Origin: Bacteroidota bacterium
GTDB taxonomy: Bacteria > Bacteroidota > Bacteroidia > JABDFU01
Direction of reading: 5' to 3'
DNA: 64,000 nucleotides
Assembly (NCBI GenBank): GCA_013286655.1
Contig: JABDFG010000007.1
Span: 1-64,000, forward strand
Each line of letters starts with the position of its first letter. Within the stretch, counting starts at the first letter, position 1. The notes beneath the pieces are model-generated. The model was not told the DNA's origin, did not search any database, and was given only the letters and a program-made list of their open reading frames with translations. Positions 1-10,643 of the stretch are shown piece after piece. A program made the translations under genes and the position numbers.

Positions 1-404
1 GAAGCGGCCCCACTACAAGTCACCGTAGTCAAAGTAGCATTCCCTTCCACGTTAATTGTTCCGGTTGATATCGTCAATTTACCTGTCCCCGCTAAATTAC
101 CCGTTGTCCCGTTAATGGTCAGATTATTCGCACCTTCAGCCAGAACTCCTGTGCCATTTACTGTAACGGACATAAGACTATTATTAATCTGATTGGAGGT
201 GAGGGTGATCGTTATACCTGCCGGAATTATAGCCAAATCGTCCTGCCCGGCATTCTGGCCGGGGAAGGTGGAAGTAGAAGTACCTGACTTTGACCAGGAA
301 AGGGAGGAATTCCAGTTTCCTGTAAGTACAGCTGTGAAAGTAGTCTGCGAACGAACAGTACCAATGACAAAAAATAAAAAGAAAAACACCTGGTACTTTC
401 TCAC
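1..404 (-). CDS. Secreted surface protein, N-terminal part (partial, runs off left edge); probable T9SS cargo
   Basis: Reverse-strand translation by hand: VRKYQVFFFLFFVIGTVRSQTTFTAVLTGNWNSSLSWSKSGTSTSTFPGQNAGQDDLAIIPAGITITLTSNQINNSLMSVTVNGTG... Signal peptide followed by a 'GNWNSSLSW' motif typical of Bacteroidota surface proteins. No ATG; GTG start at 404 (or 413). Continues past base 1. Confidence 0.75.
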   Translation of the reverse strand, partial: MRKYQVFFFLFFVIGTVRSQTTFTAVLTGNWNSSLSWSKSGTSTSTFPGQNAGQDDLAIIPAGITITLTSNQINNSLMSVTVNGTGVLAEGANNLTINGTTGNLAGTGKLTISTGTINVEGNATLTTVTCSGAA

Positions 405-542
405 GATATCCACAACTGTTAAACCTTTTCCAACTATACGCAAGAAACCTCCAAATGTTTCAATTCCCTGCAATAATCAAAGTGATACATTCGCGTACTA
501 ATATCGGAAATATCAAGGTCAATACCAAACCCGTTATTTTGT

Positions 543-550
543 TAACTTTG
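543..550 (+). promoter_or_regulatory. Bacteroidota -7 element (TAnnTTTG consensus): TAACTTTG upstream of gldF
   Basis: Perfect match to TAnnTTTG 15 bp before the gldF ATG at 565. Confidence 0.5.
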
Positions 551-564
551 GCCAAAAGCAATTT

Positions 565-1296
565 ATGCTTACCCTATTTAAAAAAGAGATCAACGTTTTT
601 CTGAATTCCCTCATAGGTTATATTGCTATTGTTGTTTTTTTATTCACCATTGGACTTTTTATGTGGATACTTCCTACAGATTCCAATATTCTTGATAACG
701 GATTTGCCAATATCGATGCATTATTCGTAACGGCCCCCTGGGTATTTTTATTTTTAATCCCTGCTATTACCATGCGGACCTTCGCAGATGAAAAAAAAGG
801 CGGCACCATTGAATTATTGCTGACACGACCCCTGACCGACCTTCAGATCATCCTGGCAAAATATTTTGCCGGTGTTATCCTGGTTATTATTTCCTTACTC
901 CCAACCCTTATTTATTATTACACGGTTTCCTGCCTTGGAAATCCCCCTGGGAATATTGATACAGGAGGAATGTGGGGGTCTTACATAGGCTTATTGTTTT
1001 TGGCCTCAGCCTTTGTTGCTATAGGAGTCTTTGCTTCTGCTATTTCAAATGACCAGGTCACCGCATTCATCATCGCATTATTTCTTTGTTTCTTTTCTTA
1101 TGTAGGGTTTGAATATATCAGCTCCCTGGATCTTTTTGGAAAAATCAACAGTTTTATCCTTTCCCTTGGAATAAATGATCATTATCTTTCTATGAGCCGG
1201 GGAGTTATCGACACCCGGGATGTACTTTACTTTCTTAGCCTTATTTCGGTATTTATTATTTCAACTCGCACTTGTCTGGAGAGCAGAAAATGGTAA
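565..1296 (+). CDS. gldF: Gliding motility-associated ABC transporter permease GldF
   Basis: ABC-2 type permease: 'FADEKKGGTIELLLTRPLTDLQIILAKYFAG'; overlaps gldG. Confidence 0.9.
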   Translation: MLTLFKKEINVFLNSLIGYIAIVVFLFTIGLFMWILPTDSNILDNGFANIDALFVTAPWVFLFLIPAITMRTFADEKKGGTIELLLTRPLTDLQIILAKYFAGVILVIISLLPTLIYYYTVSCLGNPPGNIDTGGMWGSYIGLLFLASAFVAIGVFASAISNDQVTAFIIALFLCFFSYVGFEYISSLDLFGKINSFILSLGINDHYLSMSRGVIDTRDVLYFLSLISVFIISTRTCLESRKW

Positions 1297-2999
1297 ACGA
1301 AATCAAAAATAATCGTCCGAACAGGAAACGTGATCTGCTTTATCTGTCACTGAGTGTTATCATCATCATTCTGCTTAACTACATTGCAGGTTTTGTTTTT
1401 CATCGTTTCGATCTCACTTCCGAAAAACGTTTTACACTCACACCCAGTACGATTAAACTGGTCAAAAACCTGGACGATGTTGTTTTTGTAAAAGTGTATT
1501 TAGATGGGGAATTTCCAGGAGCGGCCGGTTTTAAACGATTGCGAAATTCTACCAAAGAGTTGCTGGATGAATTCCGGGCATATGGTGGCGATAATATTGA
1601 ATATGAATTTACAGATCCGAACGCGATAACGGACAAAAAACAACGCGAGCAACTGTATGAGCAGCTGAATAAAAAAGGTCTACAAGCAACCAATCTGGAA
1701 GTCAAGGGTGAAAAAGGATTAAACCAGCAGATTATTTTCCCGGGAGCAATTGTCACTTATAGGGGCCGGGAAATTCCCTGGATTTTACTAAAAACTCAAA
1801 TGGGTGTGAGCCCCGATGAGCAATTAAACAACTCTATACAAGCGCTTGAATATGAATTTTCGAACAGCATCCGTAAACTTAGCGTTGGTCTGAAGCCAAG
1901 GATAGCCTTTATTGACGGACAACATGAACTCGACTCTCTGCAACTTGCAGATATTTCGGCTAGTTTACAGGAATATTATGACATTGTTCATATAAACATT
2001 CAACATAAACTAAAATGCCTGAATGGATTGAAAGCTATTATTATAGCACACCCTGACAGTGCTTTTGACGAGAAGGACAAATTCATTATTGACCAATACA
2101 TCCTGAACGGTGGCAACGCACTCTGGCTGCTGAATCCTGTTTATGTAAGTTATGATAGCCTAACGAAAAGTGCTGTTACATTGGGATTGGAAAATCCAGT
2201 CAATCTAAAGGACCAACTTTTTAAATACGGGGTTCGCGTCAATCCAAATCTGATACAGGATCTGCAATGTGCTGCCCTTCCCGTAAATAAAGCCTTAGTA
2301 GGACAACAACCTGACTGGAAATTGATGCCTTGGGTATTCAGTCCATTGATCATCCCCACTGAACAACATCCGATTGTAAAAAATTTAGATGTCATAAAAC
2401 TTGACTTTGCAAGTTCTATTGATACAATCGGAACTCCTGATGTTCACAAAACTATTTTATTGAAAACCTCCCGCTACACTAAACTGGTTAACGCTCCTGC
2501 ACGTGTTAATCTTGCAATGGTCAATATCCGACCGGATGAAAATCAATACAGAAAATCATTTCAGGCTGTTGCTGTCTTGCTGGAAGGCAAGTTTGAATCA
2601 CTTTACAAAAACCGGCTCCCCCCGAATATAGCAAAGGACAGTGCCATCGGCTTTAAGGAAAATGGGAAACCCGCCAAAATGATTATCGTATCAGATGGGA
2701 ATATTATCCGGAATGGGATCGATCGGAACGGACAGGCTTTGCCCCTTGGGTATGACCGGTATACCGGAAAAATGTATGGTAACAAAAATTTTCTTCTGAA
2801 TTGTGTCAATTGGTTATGCGATGATTCAGGACTTATGTCAGCAAGAGCAAGAGATATAAAATTGCGCATGCTCAACAAGAAAAAAATTGCCGGAGAAAGA
2901 ATAAAATGGCAGCTTATTAACACTTTTCTGCCAATCATACTCGTTATTTCATTAGGGATTGTCCTTTTTTTCTTTCGAAAAAGAAAATACGCATCCTGA
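1272..2999 (+). CDS. gldG: Gliding motility-associated ABC transporter substrate-binding-like protein GldG
   Basis: Two TM segments flanking a periplasmic domain: 'HRFDLTSEKRFTLTPSTIKLVKNLDDVVFVKVYLDGEFPGAAGFKRLRNSTKELLDEF'. Confidence 0.9.
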   Translation: MSGEQKMVNEIKNNRPNRKRDLLYLSLSVIIIILLNYIAGFVFHRFDLTSEKRFTLTPSTIKLVKNLDDVVFVKVYLDGEFPGAAGFKRLRNSTKELLDEFRAYGGDNIEYEFTDPNAITDKKQREQLYEQLNKKGLQATNLEVKGEKGLNQQIIFPGAIVTYRGREIPWILLKTQMGVSPDEQLNNSIQALEYEFSNSIRKLSVGLKPRIAFIDGQHELDSLQLADISASLQEYYDIVHINIQHKLKCLNGLKAIIIAHPDSAFDEKDKFIIDQYILNGGNALWLLNPVYVSYDSLTKSAVTLGLENPVNLKDQLFKYGVRVNPNLIQDLQCAALPVNKALVGQQPDWKLMPWVFSPLIIPTEQHPIVKNLDVIKLDFASSIDTIGTPDVHKTILLKTSRYTKLVNAPARVNLAMVNIRPDENQYRKSFQAVAVLLEGKFESLYKNRLPPNIAKDSAIGFKENGKPAKMIIVSDGNIIRNGIDRNGQALPLGYDRYTGKMYGNKNFLLNCVNWLCDDSGLMSARARDIKLRMLNKKKIAGERIKWQLINTFLPIILVISLGIVLFFFRKRKYAS

Positions 3000-3040
3000 A
3001 CTGAGCAAAAGAACAAAGAAACTGTTTAAAACTACTTAAG

Positions 3041-4078
3041 ATGAAGCGGAACAGGATAGCAATCGTTCTTGTTGTGCTGATGGGGAGCATCAGCCTTTGG
3101 TTTATTCTGCACAATGGCAATACGACCTTAAAAAAAGGCTTGCGAAATTTCGCATTGGAAGATACTACACATATCACCAAATTGTTTTTAGCAGATAAGA
3201 ATAACAACACCATAACACTTGAAAAACAAAGGCCGGGAATATGGCGGTTAAATGGAAAATTTTATGCCCGGAATGATGCCGTCAACATGGTCTTAGGGAC
3301 TATGAAAATCATGGAAGTTAAAAGTCCAGTAGGAAAGAATGGACGGGAAGGTGTGTTAAAATCTCTGGCCACAGGAGGTGTTAAAGTGGAAGCTTACGAA
3401 GGGGATAAGTTGGTTAAGCTATTTTATGTCGGTTCCGAAACTCCGGATTTTATGGGCACTTATATGCTCCTGGCTGATCCCGAAACCCAGCAAAATTCGA
3501 TTTTCCCTTATGTCGTTTACATCCCGGGATTTGACGGCTTCCTTACTCCTCGTTTTTTCACCGGTGAAAACGAATGGCGCGACCGGACTATTTTTCATTA
3601 CATCCCTCCTGAAATAAAATCAATAAAAGTGGAATTTCCTCCCAAACCGGAAAATGGGTTTGAAATAACCAATCTTCCCGGAAGCAGGTTCGAAGTGCGT
3701 TCTTCTGTCGATAATCTGCCCTTGCAACACATTGATACCATGTCTGTAATGCAGTATGTCAGCTATTTTCAAAATATACAATACGAATTAATTGAAAAGC
3801 TGAGTAAGAGCTTCAAAGATTCTGTGCAGGCTTCTACCCCGATATCCAAAATATCGGTAACGGATACAAAGGGTCAAACAAATACGATAAAGGTCTTTTA
3901 CAGAAATCCAGGGCCAAAGTCAATAGATGCGACCGGGAAGCCTGCCAAATACGACCCTGACCGGATTTTTGCACTGATCAATAATGGAAACGACTTTGTC
4001 ACCATTCAGTTTTACGTCTTCGGTAAACTTCTGGAACCTATAGCCTATTTTACGCCCAGGAACTTTGTTAAAAGATAG
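3041..4078 (+). CDS. DUF4340-like protein
   Basis: N-terminal TM then a DUF4340-like sequence; directly downstream of gldG. Confidence 0.6.
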   Translation: MKRNRIAIVLVVLMGSISLWFILHNGNTTLKKGLRNFALEDTTHITKLFLADKNNNTITLEKQRPGIWRLNGKFYARNDAVNMVLGTMKIMEVKSPVGKNGREGVLKSLATGGVKVEAYEGDKLVKLFYVGSETPDFMGTYMLLADPETQQNSIFPYVVYIPGFDGFLTPRFFTGENEWRDRTIFHYIPPEIKSIKVEFPPKPENGFEITNLPGSRFEVRSSVDNLPLQHIDTMSVMQYVSYFQNIQYELIEKLSKSFKDSVQASTPISKISVTDTKGQTNTIKVFYRNPGPKSIDATGKPAKYDPDRIFALINNGNDFVTIQFYVFGKLLEPIAYFTPRNFVKR

Positions 4079-4178
4079 TGCATAACATTCATTTTAATCT
4101 CCCCCATATTCCTTTACATTCACTTAAATTTGATAGGCCATAAGAGTTAATGGTTCCTAACTTAAAACTAAACCTCCA

Positions 4179-5300
4179 ATGAAGTTTATTGTATCCAGTT
4201 CAGCACTTTTGAAACAATTACAGGCCCTGTCAGGCGTACTCAATTCAAACAACACGCTTCCGATACTCGACAACTTTTTGTTTGAAATTGAACGCGGTCA
4301 ATTAACCATTTCGGCTTCTGACCTGGAAACCACTATGACAACCATTATTTCTGTTGAATCAAAAGACGGTGGCAGCATTGCTATTCCGGCTAAATTGCTA
4401 ATCGATACGTTAAAAACTTTTCCGGAACAACCGCTTACCTTCAGCATAGACAAAAACAAATTTGGAATAGAAATAAGTTCTGATTACGGAAAATATAAAT
4501 TGACCGGACAAAACGGCGAAGAGTTTCCAAAAATTCCAAGTATCCAATCTGCTTCTTCCATTGAGGTTGATGCCCCTATTTTAGCCGAAGCGATCAATAA
4601 AACTATTTTTGCGACCGGAAATGATGAACTGCGTCCGGTCATGTCAGGAGTGTTTTGCCAATTGGATTCGGATAGCCTGACTTTTGTTTCCACGGATGCG
4701 CATAAATTGGTGCGTTACCGTCGCAATGATGCGAAATCAAAAGCCACAGCTTCTTTTATTCTTCCGAAAAAACCGTTGAACCTGCTTAAAAACATTTTGC
4801 CGAATGTTATTGAGAAAGTAAAAATTGAATTCAACGCCACCAATGCTTTCTTTTCTTTTATCGGCACAACAATCATTTGTCGTTTGATCGATGGTAAATA
4901 TCCTAACTACGAAGCCGTTATTCCTGCAAGCAATCCAAATAAACTTACAGTTGACCGTATGGCATTTCTAAATTCGATCAGACGTGTTTCGATTTTTTCC
5001 AATAAAACGACCCATCAGGTTCGTTTCAAAGTTGCCGGCAGCGAATTAAGCATCTCGGCGGAAGATCTTGATTATTCTAACGAAGCCAGTGAACGTCTCA
5101 CCTGCCAGTATGTGGGGGAAGATATGGAAATCGGATTTAACTCCAGGTTTATTCTGGAAATGCTTAGCAATATTAGCAGCGAGAGCGTTACCTTAGAAAT
5201 GTCGGCACCTAACCGGGCCGGGATTTTATTACCATCCGAACATAACAATAAAGAAGAAGATACGTTGATGCTCGTAATGCCTGTAATGCTCAATAATTAA
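4179..5300 (+). CDS. dnaN: DNA polymerase III subunit beta (sliding clamp)
   Basis: 'MKFIVSSSALLKQLQALSGVLNSNNTLPILDNFLFEI ... DLETTM' and C-terminal 'LMLVMPVMLNN'. Confidence 0.97.
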   Translation: MKFIVSSSALLKQLQALSGVLNSNNTLPILDNFLFEIERGQLTISASDLETTMTTIISVESKDGGSIAIPAKLLIDTLKTFPEQPLTFSIDKNKFGIEISSDYGKYKLTGQNGEEFPKIPSIQSASSIEVDAPILAEAINKTIFATGNDELRPVMSGVFCQLDSDSLTFVSTDAHKLVRYRRNDAKSKATASFILPKKPLNLLKNILPNVIEKVKIEFNATNAFFSFIGTTIICRLIDGKYPNYEAVIPASNPNKLTVDRMAFLNSIRRVSIFSNKTTHQVRFKVAGSELSISAEDLDYSNEASERLTCQYVGEDMEIGFNSRFILEMLSNISSESVTLEMSAPNRAGILLPSEHNNKEEDTLMLVMPVMLNN

Positions 5301-5323
5301 ACAACTCAACAACTCAACAACTC
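5300..5323. repeat. Three perfect tandem copies of AACAACTC
   Basis: aacaactc at 5300-5307, 5308-5315 and 5316-5323; overlaps the 3' end of purS. Confidence 0.9.
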
Positions 5324-5560
5324 AAACTCATAACTCTCCATAATCTGGTTAGCCAGAAGTTTTTTACAGGCTTCCTCCACCTTAACGGAAGCAACCTCTT
5401 TAGAAGGAGCTTCCACTTCCAATGTAATATGTTTACCAATACGCACATTTTGGATCTCCGGCAAACCTATATTTTTCATACTTCCGGTTACCGCTTTTCC
5501 CTGAGGGTCCAACAAGGCCTTCAATGGCATTACATCAATTTCTGCTCTGTATTTACCCAT
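5306..5560 (-). CDS. purS: Phosphoribosylformylglycinamidine synthase subunit PurS
   Basis: 84 aa: 'YRAEIDVMPLKALLDPQGKAVTGSMKNIGLPEIQNVRIGKHITLEVEA'. Confidence 0.92.
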   Translation of the reverse strand: MGKYRAEIDVMPLKALLDPQGKAVTGSMKNIGLPEIQNVRIGKHITLEVEAPSKEVASVKVEEACKKLLANQIMESYEFELLSC

Positions 5561-5575
5561 TTCCTTATTTTTTTA

Positions 5576-6511
5576 TTAGACAAATAACTTCTTGGTTAAA
5601 ACCTCCTCATAAACCGAACGGATTCCATCTTCCAGATTTATCTTATGTTTCCAGCCGAATGAATGAAGTTTGGTTACATCCATCAATTTACGGGGCGTCC
5701 CATCGGGCTGTGCAGGATTAAAGTTCAATTCTCCATTAAATCCTACCACTCTTTTTATCAGTAAAGCAAGATCCTTTATAGAAAGATCTTCCCCACAGCC
5801 AATATTTACCAAGCCTGATCCATTATAATTCTCCATCAAAAAAACACAGGCATCCGCCATGTCATTCACATGCAAAAACTCTCTTCGCGGATTCCCGGTT
5901 CCCCAAACTTCCACAAATGGCATACCTTCCACCTTGGCGGTATGTATTTTTCGTAGCAAGGCGGGAAGAACATGTGAATTATTCAAATCGTAATTATCAT
6001 TAGGCCCATATAAATTAGTCGGCATCGCTGACACAAAATTGCAACCATACTGACTTCGATAGGCATCGCACATTTTAATTCCGGCAATTTTTGCAATCGC
6101 ATAAGGCTCATTTGTCTGTTCCAAAGGACCGCTCAGCAAATATTCTTCTTTTAAGGGCTGGGGAGCCAGTTTAGGATAAATACAGGAAGATCCTAAAAAC
6201 ATCAGTTTCTTTACCTGATTCCGGTAAGACTGATGGATCACATTGGACTGGATCATGATGTTATCATAAATAAACTCTGCACGAAAAGTATTATTGGCAT
6301 AAATGCCACCGACTTTTGCAGCAGCCAAAAAAACAAGATCCGGTTTCTCAGCTTTGAAAAAGGTTTCTACTTGCGCCTGGTTACGAAGATCTAACTCCTT
6401 TGATCCACGTATTATAATATTTCTAAAACCAAGTATTTCCAATCTTCTGACAATAGCGGAACCCACCATTCCCCGATGTCCCGCTATGAATATTTTATCG
6501 TCTTTGTTCAA
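5576..6511 (-). CDS. fcl: GDP-L-fucose synthase
   Basis: SDR: 'IFIAGHRGMVGSAIVRRLE', 'FLGSSCIYPKLAPQPLKEEYLLSGPLEQTNEPYAIAKIAGIKMC'. Confidence 0.96.
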   Translation of the reverse strand: MNKDDKIFIAGHRGMVGSAIVRRLEILGFRNIIIRGSKELDLRNQAQVETFFKAEKPDLVFLAAAKVGGIYANNTFRAEFIYDNIMIQSNVIHQSYRNQVKKLMFLGSSCIYPKLAPQPLKEEYLLSGPLEQTNEPYAIAKIAGIKMCDAYRSQYGCNFVSAMPTNLYGPNDNYDLNNSHVLPALLRKIHTAKVEGMPFVEVWGTGNPRREFLHVNDMADACVFLMENYNGSGLVNIGCGEDLSIKDLALLIKRVVGFNGELNFNPAQPDGTPRKLMDVTKLHSFGWKHKINLEDGIRSVYEEVLTKKLFV

Positions 6512-6521
6512 TTTCAGGAAT

Positions 6522-7610
6522 CTATTCGTGAAAATTCATAATGTCATGGCCACCTTCTAAAAGGTATTTATCCTTTTCGAATAATTTCAGATCAGCCTGA
6601 ACCATTTCTTTGCAAAGTTCTTCCACACTGTATTTAGGTTTCCAGCCTAATTGATTAAAAGCTTTGGAAGCGTCTCCTACCAAAAGATCAACCTCTGCCG
6701 GCCGGAAATAACGGGGATCAATCTCAACCACCGTTTTTTTCGTCCTCGTGTCAATCCCCTTTTCCTCCACTCCCGCACCCTCCCATTTCAATTCGATCCC
6801 AACCTGCTTAAATGCCATCTCTACAAATTTTCGGACAGACACCTTTTTCCCGGTTGCCAGTACAAAGTCATCCGGATTATCCTGCTGCATCATTAACCAC
6901 ATACCTTCCACATAATCTTTCGCATGTCCCCAATCCCTTTCAGCATCGATATTTCCGAGAAAAAGTTTTTGTTGCAGACCCAAACTTATTTTGGCTGCGG
7001 CACGGGTAATTTTCCGGGTGACAAAAGTTTCACCCCGAACGGGACTTTCATGATTAAACAAGATACCGTTACAGGCGAAAATACCATACGATTCACGGTA
7101 GTTTTTGGTTATCCAGTAAGCATATAATTTGGCTACTCCATAGGGGCTTCGCGGATAAAACGGTGTTGTTTCGCGCTGAGGAATTTCCTGTACTAATCCA
7201 TATAATTCAGAAGTAGAGGCCTGGTAGAATTTTGTTTTCTTCTCCATACCAAGAATACGGATCGCTTCCAGCAAACGCAATGTACCGATTGCGTCCGCGT
7301 TCGCCGTATATTCAGGCGTTTCGAAAGAAACTTTTACATGTGATTGAGCAGCGAGGTTATAAATTTCATCCGGCTTTACCTCTTGTACAATACGGATTAA
7401 ATTAGTGGAATCTGTCAGATCACCATAATGTAAAAAAAAGTTAACCTTATTTTCATGAGTATCTTTATACAGGTGATCTATCCGGTCAGTATTAAAGAGC
7501 GAACTTCTTCTTTTTATTCCATGTACAATGTACCCCTTGTTCAACAGAAACTCACTTAAATAGGCTCCATCCTGACCGGTAACGCCTGTTAATAATGCTA
7601 CTTTTGCCAT
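6522..7610 (-). CDS. gmd: GDP-mannose 4,6-dehydratase
   Basis: '[44 protein letters not shown]'; 10 bp upstream of fcl. Confidence 0.97.
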   Translation of the reverse strand: MAKVALLTGVTGQDGAYLSEFLLNKGYIVHGIKRRSSLFNTDRIDHLYKDTHENKVNFFLHYGDLTDSTNLIRIVQEVKPDEIYNLAAQSHVKVSFETPEYTANADAIGTLRLLEAIRILGMEKKTKFYQASTSELYGLVQEIPQRETTPFYPRSPYGVAKLYAYWITKNYRESYGIFACNGILFNHESPVRGETFVTRKITRAAAKISLGLQQKLFLGNIDAERDWGHAKDYVEGMWLMMQQDNPDDFVLATGKKVSVRKFVEMAFKQVGIELKWEGAGVEEKGIDTRTKKTVVEIDPRYFRPAEVDLLVGDASKAFNQLGWKPKYSVEELCKEMVQADLKLFEKDKYLLEGGHDIMNFHE

Positions 7611-7682
7611 ATAGATGCGCTATAAAAGTTGAACTGCAATAATACTAAAAATTAACGAATATCTTTACTGAATCCGATTTCG

Positions 7683-7690
7683 TACCTTCG
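7683..7690 (+). promoter_or_regulatory. Candidate Bacteroidota -7 element TACCTTCG upstream of der
   Basis: One mismatch to TAnnTTTG, immediately upstream of the der ATG (7697). Confidence 0.4.
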
Positions 7691-7696
7691 TGCCTC

Positions 7697-9004
7697 ATGG
7701 CAAATATGGTAGCAATAGTCGGGCGCCCGAACGTAGGCAAATCAACTCTTTTTAACCGTTTGACAGAAAGCAGGATGGCAATCGTTGAGGAAACCTCCGG
7801 AGTCACCCGCGATCGTCATTACGGAAAGGTGAATTGGAACGGACTGGAGTTTTCGATAATTGATACGGGAGGGTATGTCCGGGGTTCGGAAGATATTTTT
7901 GAAGCAGAGATACGTCGGCAGGTCGAACTGGCGATCGATGAGGCCAACATCATACTTTTTGTAGTAGATGTAACCATTGGGATATCACACTTGGATGAAG
8001 CTGTTGCCGCCCTGCTCCGTAAATCAAAGAAACAAGTAATGGTAGTTTCTAACAAAGTGGACAATAACGAGCGAATCAGCCTGTCTTCTGAATTTTATTC
8101 CCTGGGATTAGGTGATATATATTCGCTTTCGGCCATCAACGGCAGTGGCACAGGCGAGTTGTTGGATGAACTGGTGAAACACCTGGATAAGGAGGAAGTT
8201 GTGGAAGAAACCAATCTGCCGAAAATTGCTATTGTGGGCAGACCTAACGTAGGGAAATCCTCTTTGCTGAATTCCTTGCTCGGAACAGAACGCTCAATTG
8301 TTACAGATATTGCCGGCACAACACGGGACACCATCAATACACACTATAACCAATTTGGTAAAGATTTTATTTTAGTTGACACGGCCGGAATTCGCAAAAA
8401 AGCGAAGGTACATGAAGACATAGAGTTCTATTCCGTTATGCGTTCTGTAAAAGCTATTGAAGATTGCAATGTATGCCTGCTAATGGTGGATGCCCAGGTA
8501 GGCATAGAAGCTCAGGAAATGAGTATCTTCCGGCTTGCCGAAAAGAACAGAAAAGGCATCGTAATCGTCGTTAATAAATGGGACCTGGTAGAAAGTAAGC
8601 ATTCCAAGAGTACCAAAGAATATGAAGAGTACGTTCAGAAGAAAATCGCTCCATTTATAGATGTCCCGGTAGTCTTTACTTCGGCCACTACCAAACAAAG
8701 AATCTTAAAGGCTGTTGAGGTTGCTCTGGAAGTGAATGAAAACCGGATCAGGAAAATCCCCACTTCCAAGCTGAATGATGTCATGCAAATAGATATTGAA
8801 AATTATCCTCCTCCAGCTATCAAGGGAAAATATATAAAAATAAAATATGTCCAGCAGTTACCAACATATGCTCCATCATTTGCATTTTTCTGCAACCTGC
8901 CACAATATGTAAATGAACCTTACAAACGTTACCTGGAGAATAAATTGCGGGAGCACTTTAATTTCAGCGGTGTACCGATACAGGTTTTCATGAGGAAGAA
9001 ATAG
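7697..9004 (+). CDS. der: Ribosome biogenesis GTPase Der (EngA)
   Basis: Two tandem G domains: '[14 protein letters not shown]' and '[15 protein letters not shown]', C-terminal KH-like domain. Confidence 0.97.
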   Translation: MANMVAIVGRPNVGKSTLFNRLTESRMAIVEETSGVTRDRHYGKVNWNGLEFSIIDTGGYVRGSEDIFEAEIRRQVELAIDEANIILFVVDVTIGISHLDEAVAALLRKSKKQVMVVSNKVDNNERISLSSEFYSLGLGDIYSLSAINGSGTGELLDELVKHLDKEEVVEETNLPKIAIVGRPNVGKSSLLNSLLGTERSIVTDIAGTTRDTINTHYNQFGKDFILVDTAGIRKKAKVHEDIEFYSVMRSVKAIEDCNVCLLMVDAQVGIEAQEMSIFRLAEKNRKGIVIVVNKWDLVESKHSKSTKEYEEYVQKKIAPFIDVPVVFTSATTKQRILKAVEVALEVNENRIRKIPTSKLNDVMQIDIENYPPPAIKGKYIKIKYVQQLPTYAPSFAFFCNLPQYVNEPYKRYLENKLREHFNFSGVPIQVFMRKK

Positions 9005-9043
9005 TCATCGTAATTAGTTCTGAATTACGGGTACTAATGACTA
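9002..9043. repeat. Imperfect inverted repeat between convergent der and the NHL-repeat gene
   Basis: TAGTCATCGTAATT pairs with AATTACG...ATGACTA (7-nt bulge in the right arm). Confidence 0.6.
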
Positions 9044-9044
9044 A

Positions 9045-10421
9045 CTATTTAATGACGGCCAGTCTTCCATTTTTCAAGGTGATGGTATTACTCAACCGAA
9101 CGGCATAAAGTCCCTGAGTCAAATTGCTTGCATCAACGGATTCCCTGTCGTTGAGCGATTGATCCAACACAAGTTTTCCGTTTAAATCAAATACCTGAAG
9201 CCTTTCTATTTCTTTTGAATGAGTGGATCCCTGATCAACAGGGATTTCGATAAAAAAATGATCCGAACAAGGATTAGGAAAAATTTTCAATTCTTCACTT
9301 TTGTTTTTTAATTCGTTGATCCCCGCTGCTATATTGGTCAACATGCGAACACGGTAAAAATTACCATCTGCGATATACAAATTTTGAAAATAGGAATCTA
9401 GCGCAACGCCAAAGGGGGACATTTCAGTTTCAGTAGCAGGTACACTGTCAAGGTAACCACTGCCGCCACCTGCTATTGTTCTGATCCTTCCATCAAATGC
9501 ACTCACCTTACGAATCCTACCTTCTCCTTCATCTGCTATGTACAAATTTCCGCCGGGATCTACTGCAATATCCGTAACATCACTCAATCCAGCATGAGTA
9601 GCCAGACTATCGTCTCCACTATCATTAGCTTCGCCATTACCGGCTACTGTTGTGATTTTCCCATCGCTGATGGTTACCTCCCGGATTCTGTTATTGCCAT
9701 TATCTGCAATAAAAATATTACCCGAAACATCTAACTTAATGGCCAAAGGCAGATTAAGTTCGGCATTAACCGCTGGGCCTCCATCTCCACTATAACCACC
9801 GATTCCCAGATTACTACCCGCCACAGTAGTTATAATCCCAGTACTGGCTTTTACTTTTCGGATACAATTATTAAACTCATCTGCAATATAAATATTTCCG
9901 GCAGTATCCAGCGCAACACCCACAGGGTACTGCAAAGATGCGACAGTCGCAGGACCATTGTCCCCATTGTAAGCCGGAATTCCATTTCCAGCAATCGTAG
10001 ATATGATCCCTGTCCCTGTCGCAAAGGAAACCTTTCGGATACGGCTATTTCCAAAATCCGCAATGTAGATATTACCCGAATCATCCAGTGCGACCGCCGA
10101 GGGGTTAAACAAAGCGGCAGCTGTCGCAGCCCCGCCATCACCCCCATATCCTTGGGTAGTATCTCCTGCAATAGTAGTGATGATATTACTGCCAACCGCA
10201 ACTTTCCGGATTCGGTTGTTCAGAAAATCTGCAATATAAATGTTCCCGGCAGCATCCAGCGTCACGCCATAAGGATCGATCCCTGCGTTTAAGGCTGGTC
10301 CTCCATCTCCGCTCCAATCTGGTATACTATCTCCGGCAACAGTATAAATAAACTGTGCATGCAGGCGAAGAGAACCAAGAACAACAAGAACAACAAGAAG
10401 AATGGTTAACTTTTTAATCAT
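9045..10421 (-). CDS. NHL-repeat secreted protein with T9SS type A C-terminal sorting domain
   Basis: Repeated 'GDGGPA...GVALDxxGNIYIADxxNNRIRKV' units; C-terminus 'LKIFPNPCSDHFFIEIP...LQVFDLNGKLVLDQS...GLYAVRLSN'. Confidence 0.9.
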   Translation of the reverse strand: MIKKLTILLVVLVVLGSLRLHAQFIYTVAGDSIPDWSGDGGPALNAGIDPYGVTLDAAGNIYIADFLNNRIRKVAVGSNIITTIAGDTTQGYGGDGGAATAAALFNPSAVALDDSGNIYIADFGNSRIRKVSFATGTGIISTIAGNGIPAYNGDNGPATVASLQYPVGVALDTAGNIYIADEFNNCIRKVKASTGIITTVAGSNLGIGGYSGDGGPAVNAELNLPLAIKLDVSGNIFIADNGNNRIREVTISDGKITTVAGNGEANDSGDDSLATHAGLSDVTDIAVDPGGNLYIADEGEGRIRKVSAFDGRIRTIAGGGSGYLDSVPATETEMSPFGVALDSYFQNLYIADGNFYRVRMLTNIAAGINELKNKSEELKIFPNPCSDHFFIEIPVDQGSTHSKEIERLQVFDLNGKLVLDQSLNDRESVDASNLTQGLYAVRLSNTITLKNGRLAVIK

Positions 10422-10643
10422 GTCCTGGTACTTATTTGAAAACTTTTGTCTTTATACTTAAGTAAGACTTTGCCAAAATGGATTTTCATGACCTCATTAA
10501 CGCAAAAAATGCACTTCTAGTATGTCAAATTATAAGGTGGAAAAAGTTGTGCTGATTTGCATTTATTCGCATCATTTTTCATTTTTCTTCGGTGCTCATG
10601 AATCCGCCATCGGCAGATTTCACTATTACTCAATTGACTACTC

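Noticed and set aside
193-501. + strand ORF of 102 aa at the left edge
   Set aside because: Antisense to a convincing minus-strand secreted protein (GTG start, signal peptide); no recognisable domain.
2603-3016. 137-aa minus-strand ORF antisense to gldG
   Set aside because: Low-complexity translation opposite a clear gene; no domain.
5576-7610. gmd/fcl plus wecB (61848) as parts of one capsule locus
   Set aside because: They lie more than 50 kb apart with housekeeping genes between, and no polymerase or flippase was seen; no evidence for a single locus.
9851-10201. Overlapping 116-aa minus-strand ORF inside the NHL-repeat gene
   Set aside because: Alternative frame of repetitive NHL DNA; no independent coding signature.
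9400-10350. Regularly spaced repeats resembling a CRISPR array
   Set aside because: They are degenerate NHL protein repeats with variable spacing, in frame within a coding region.
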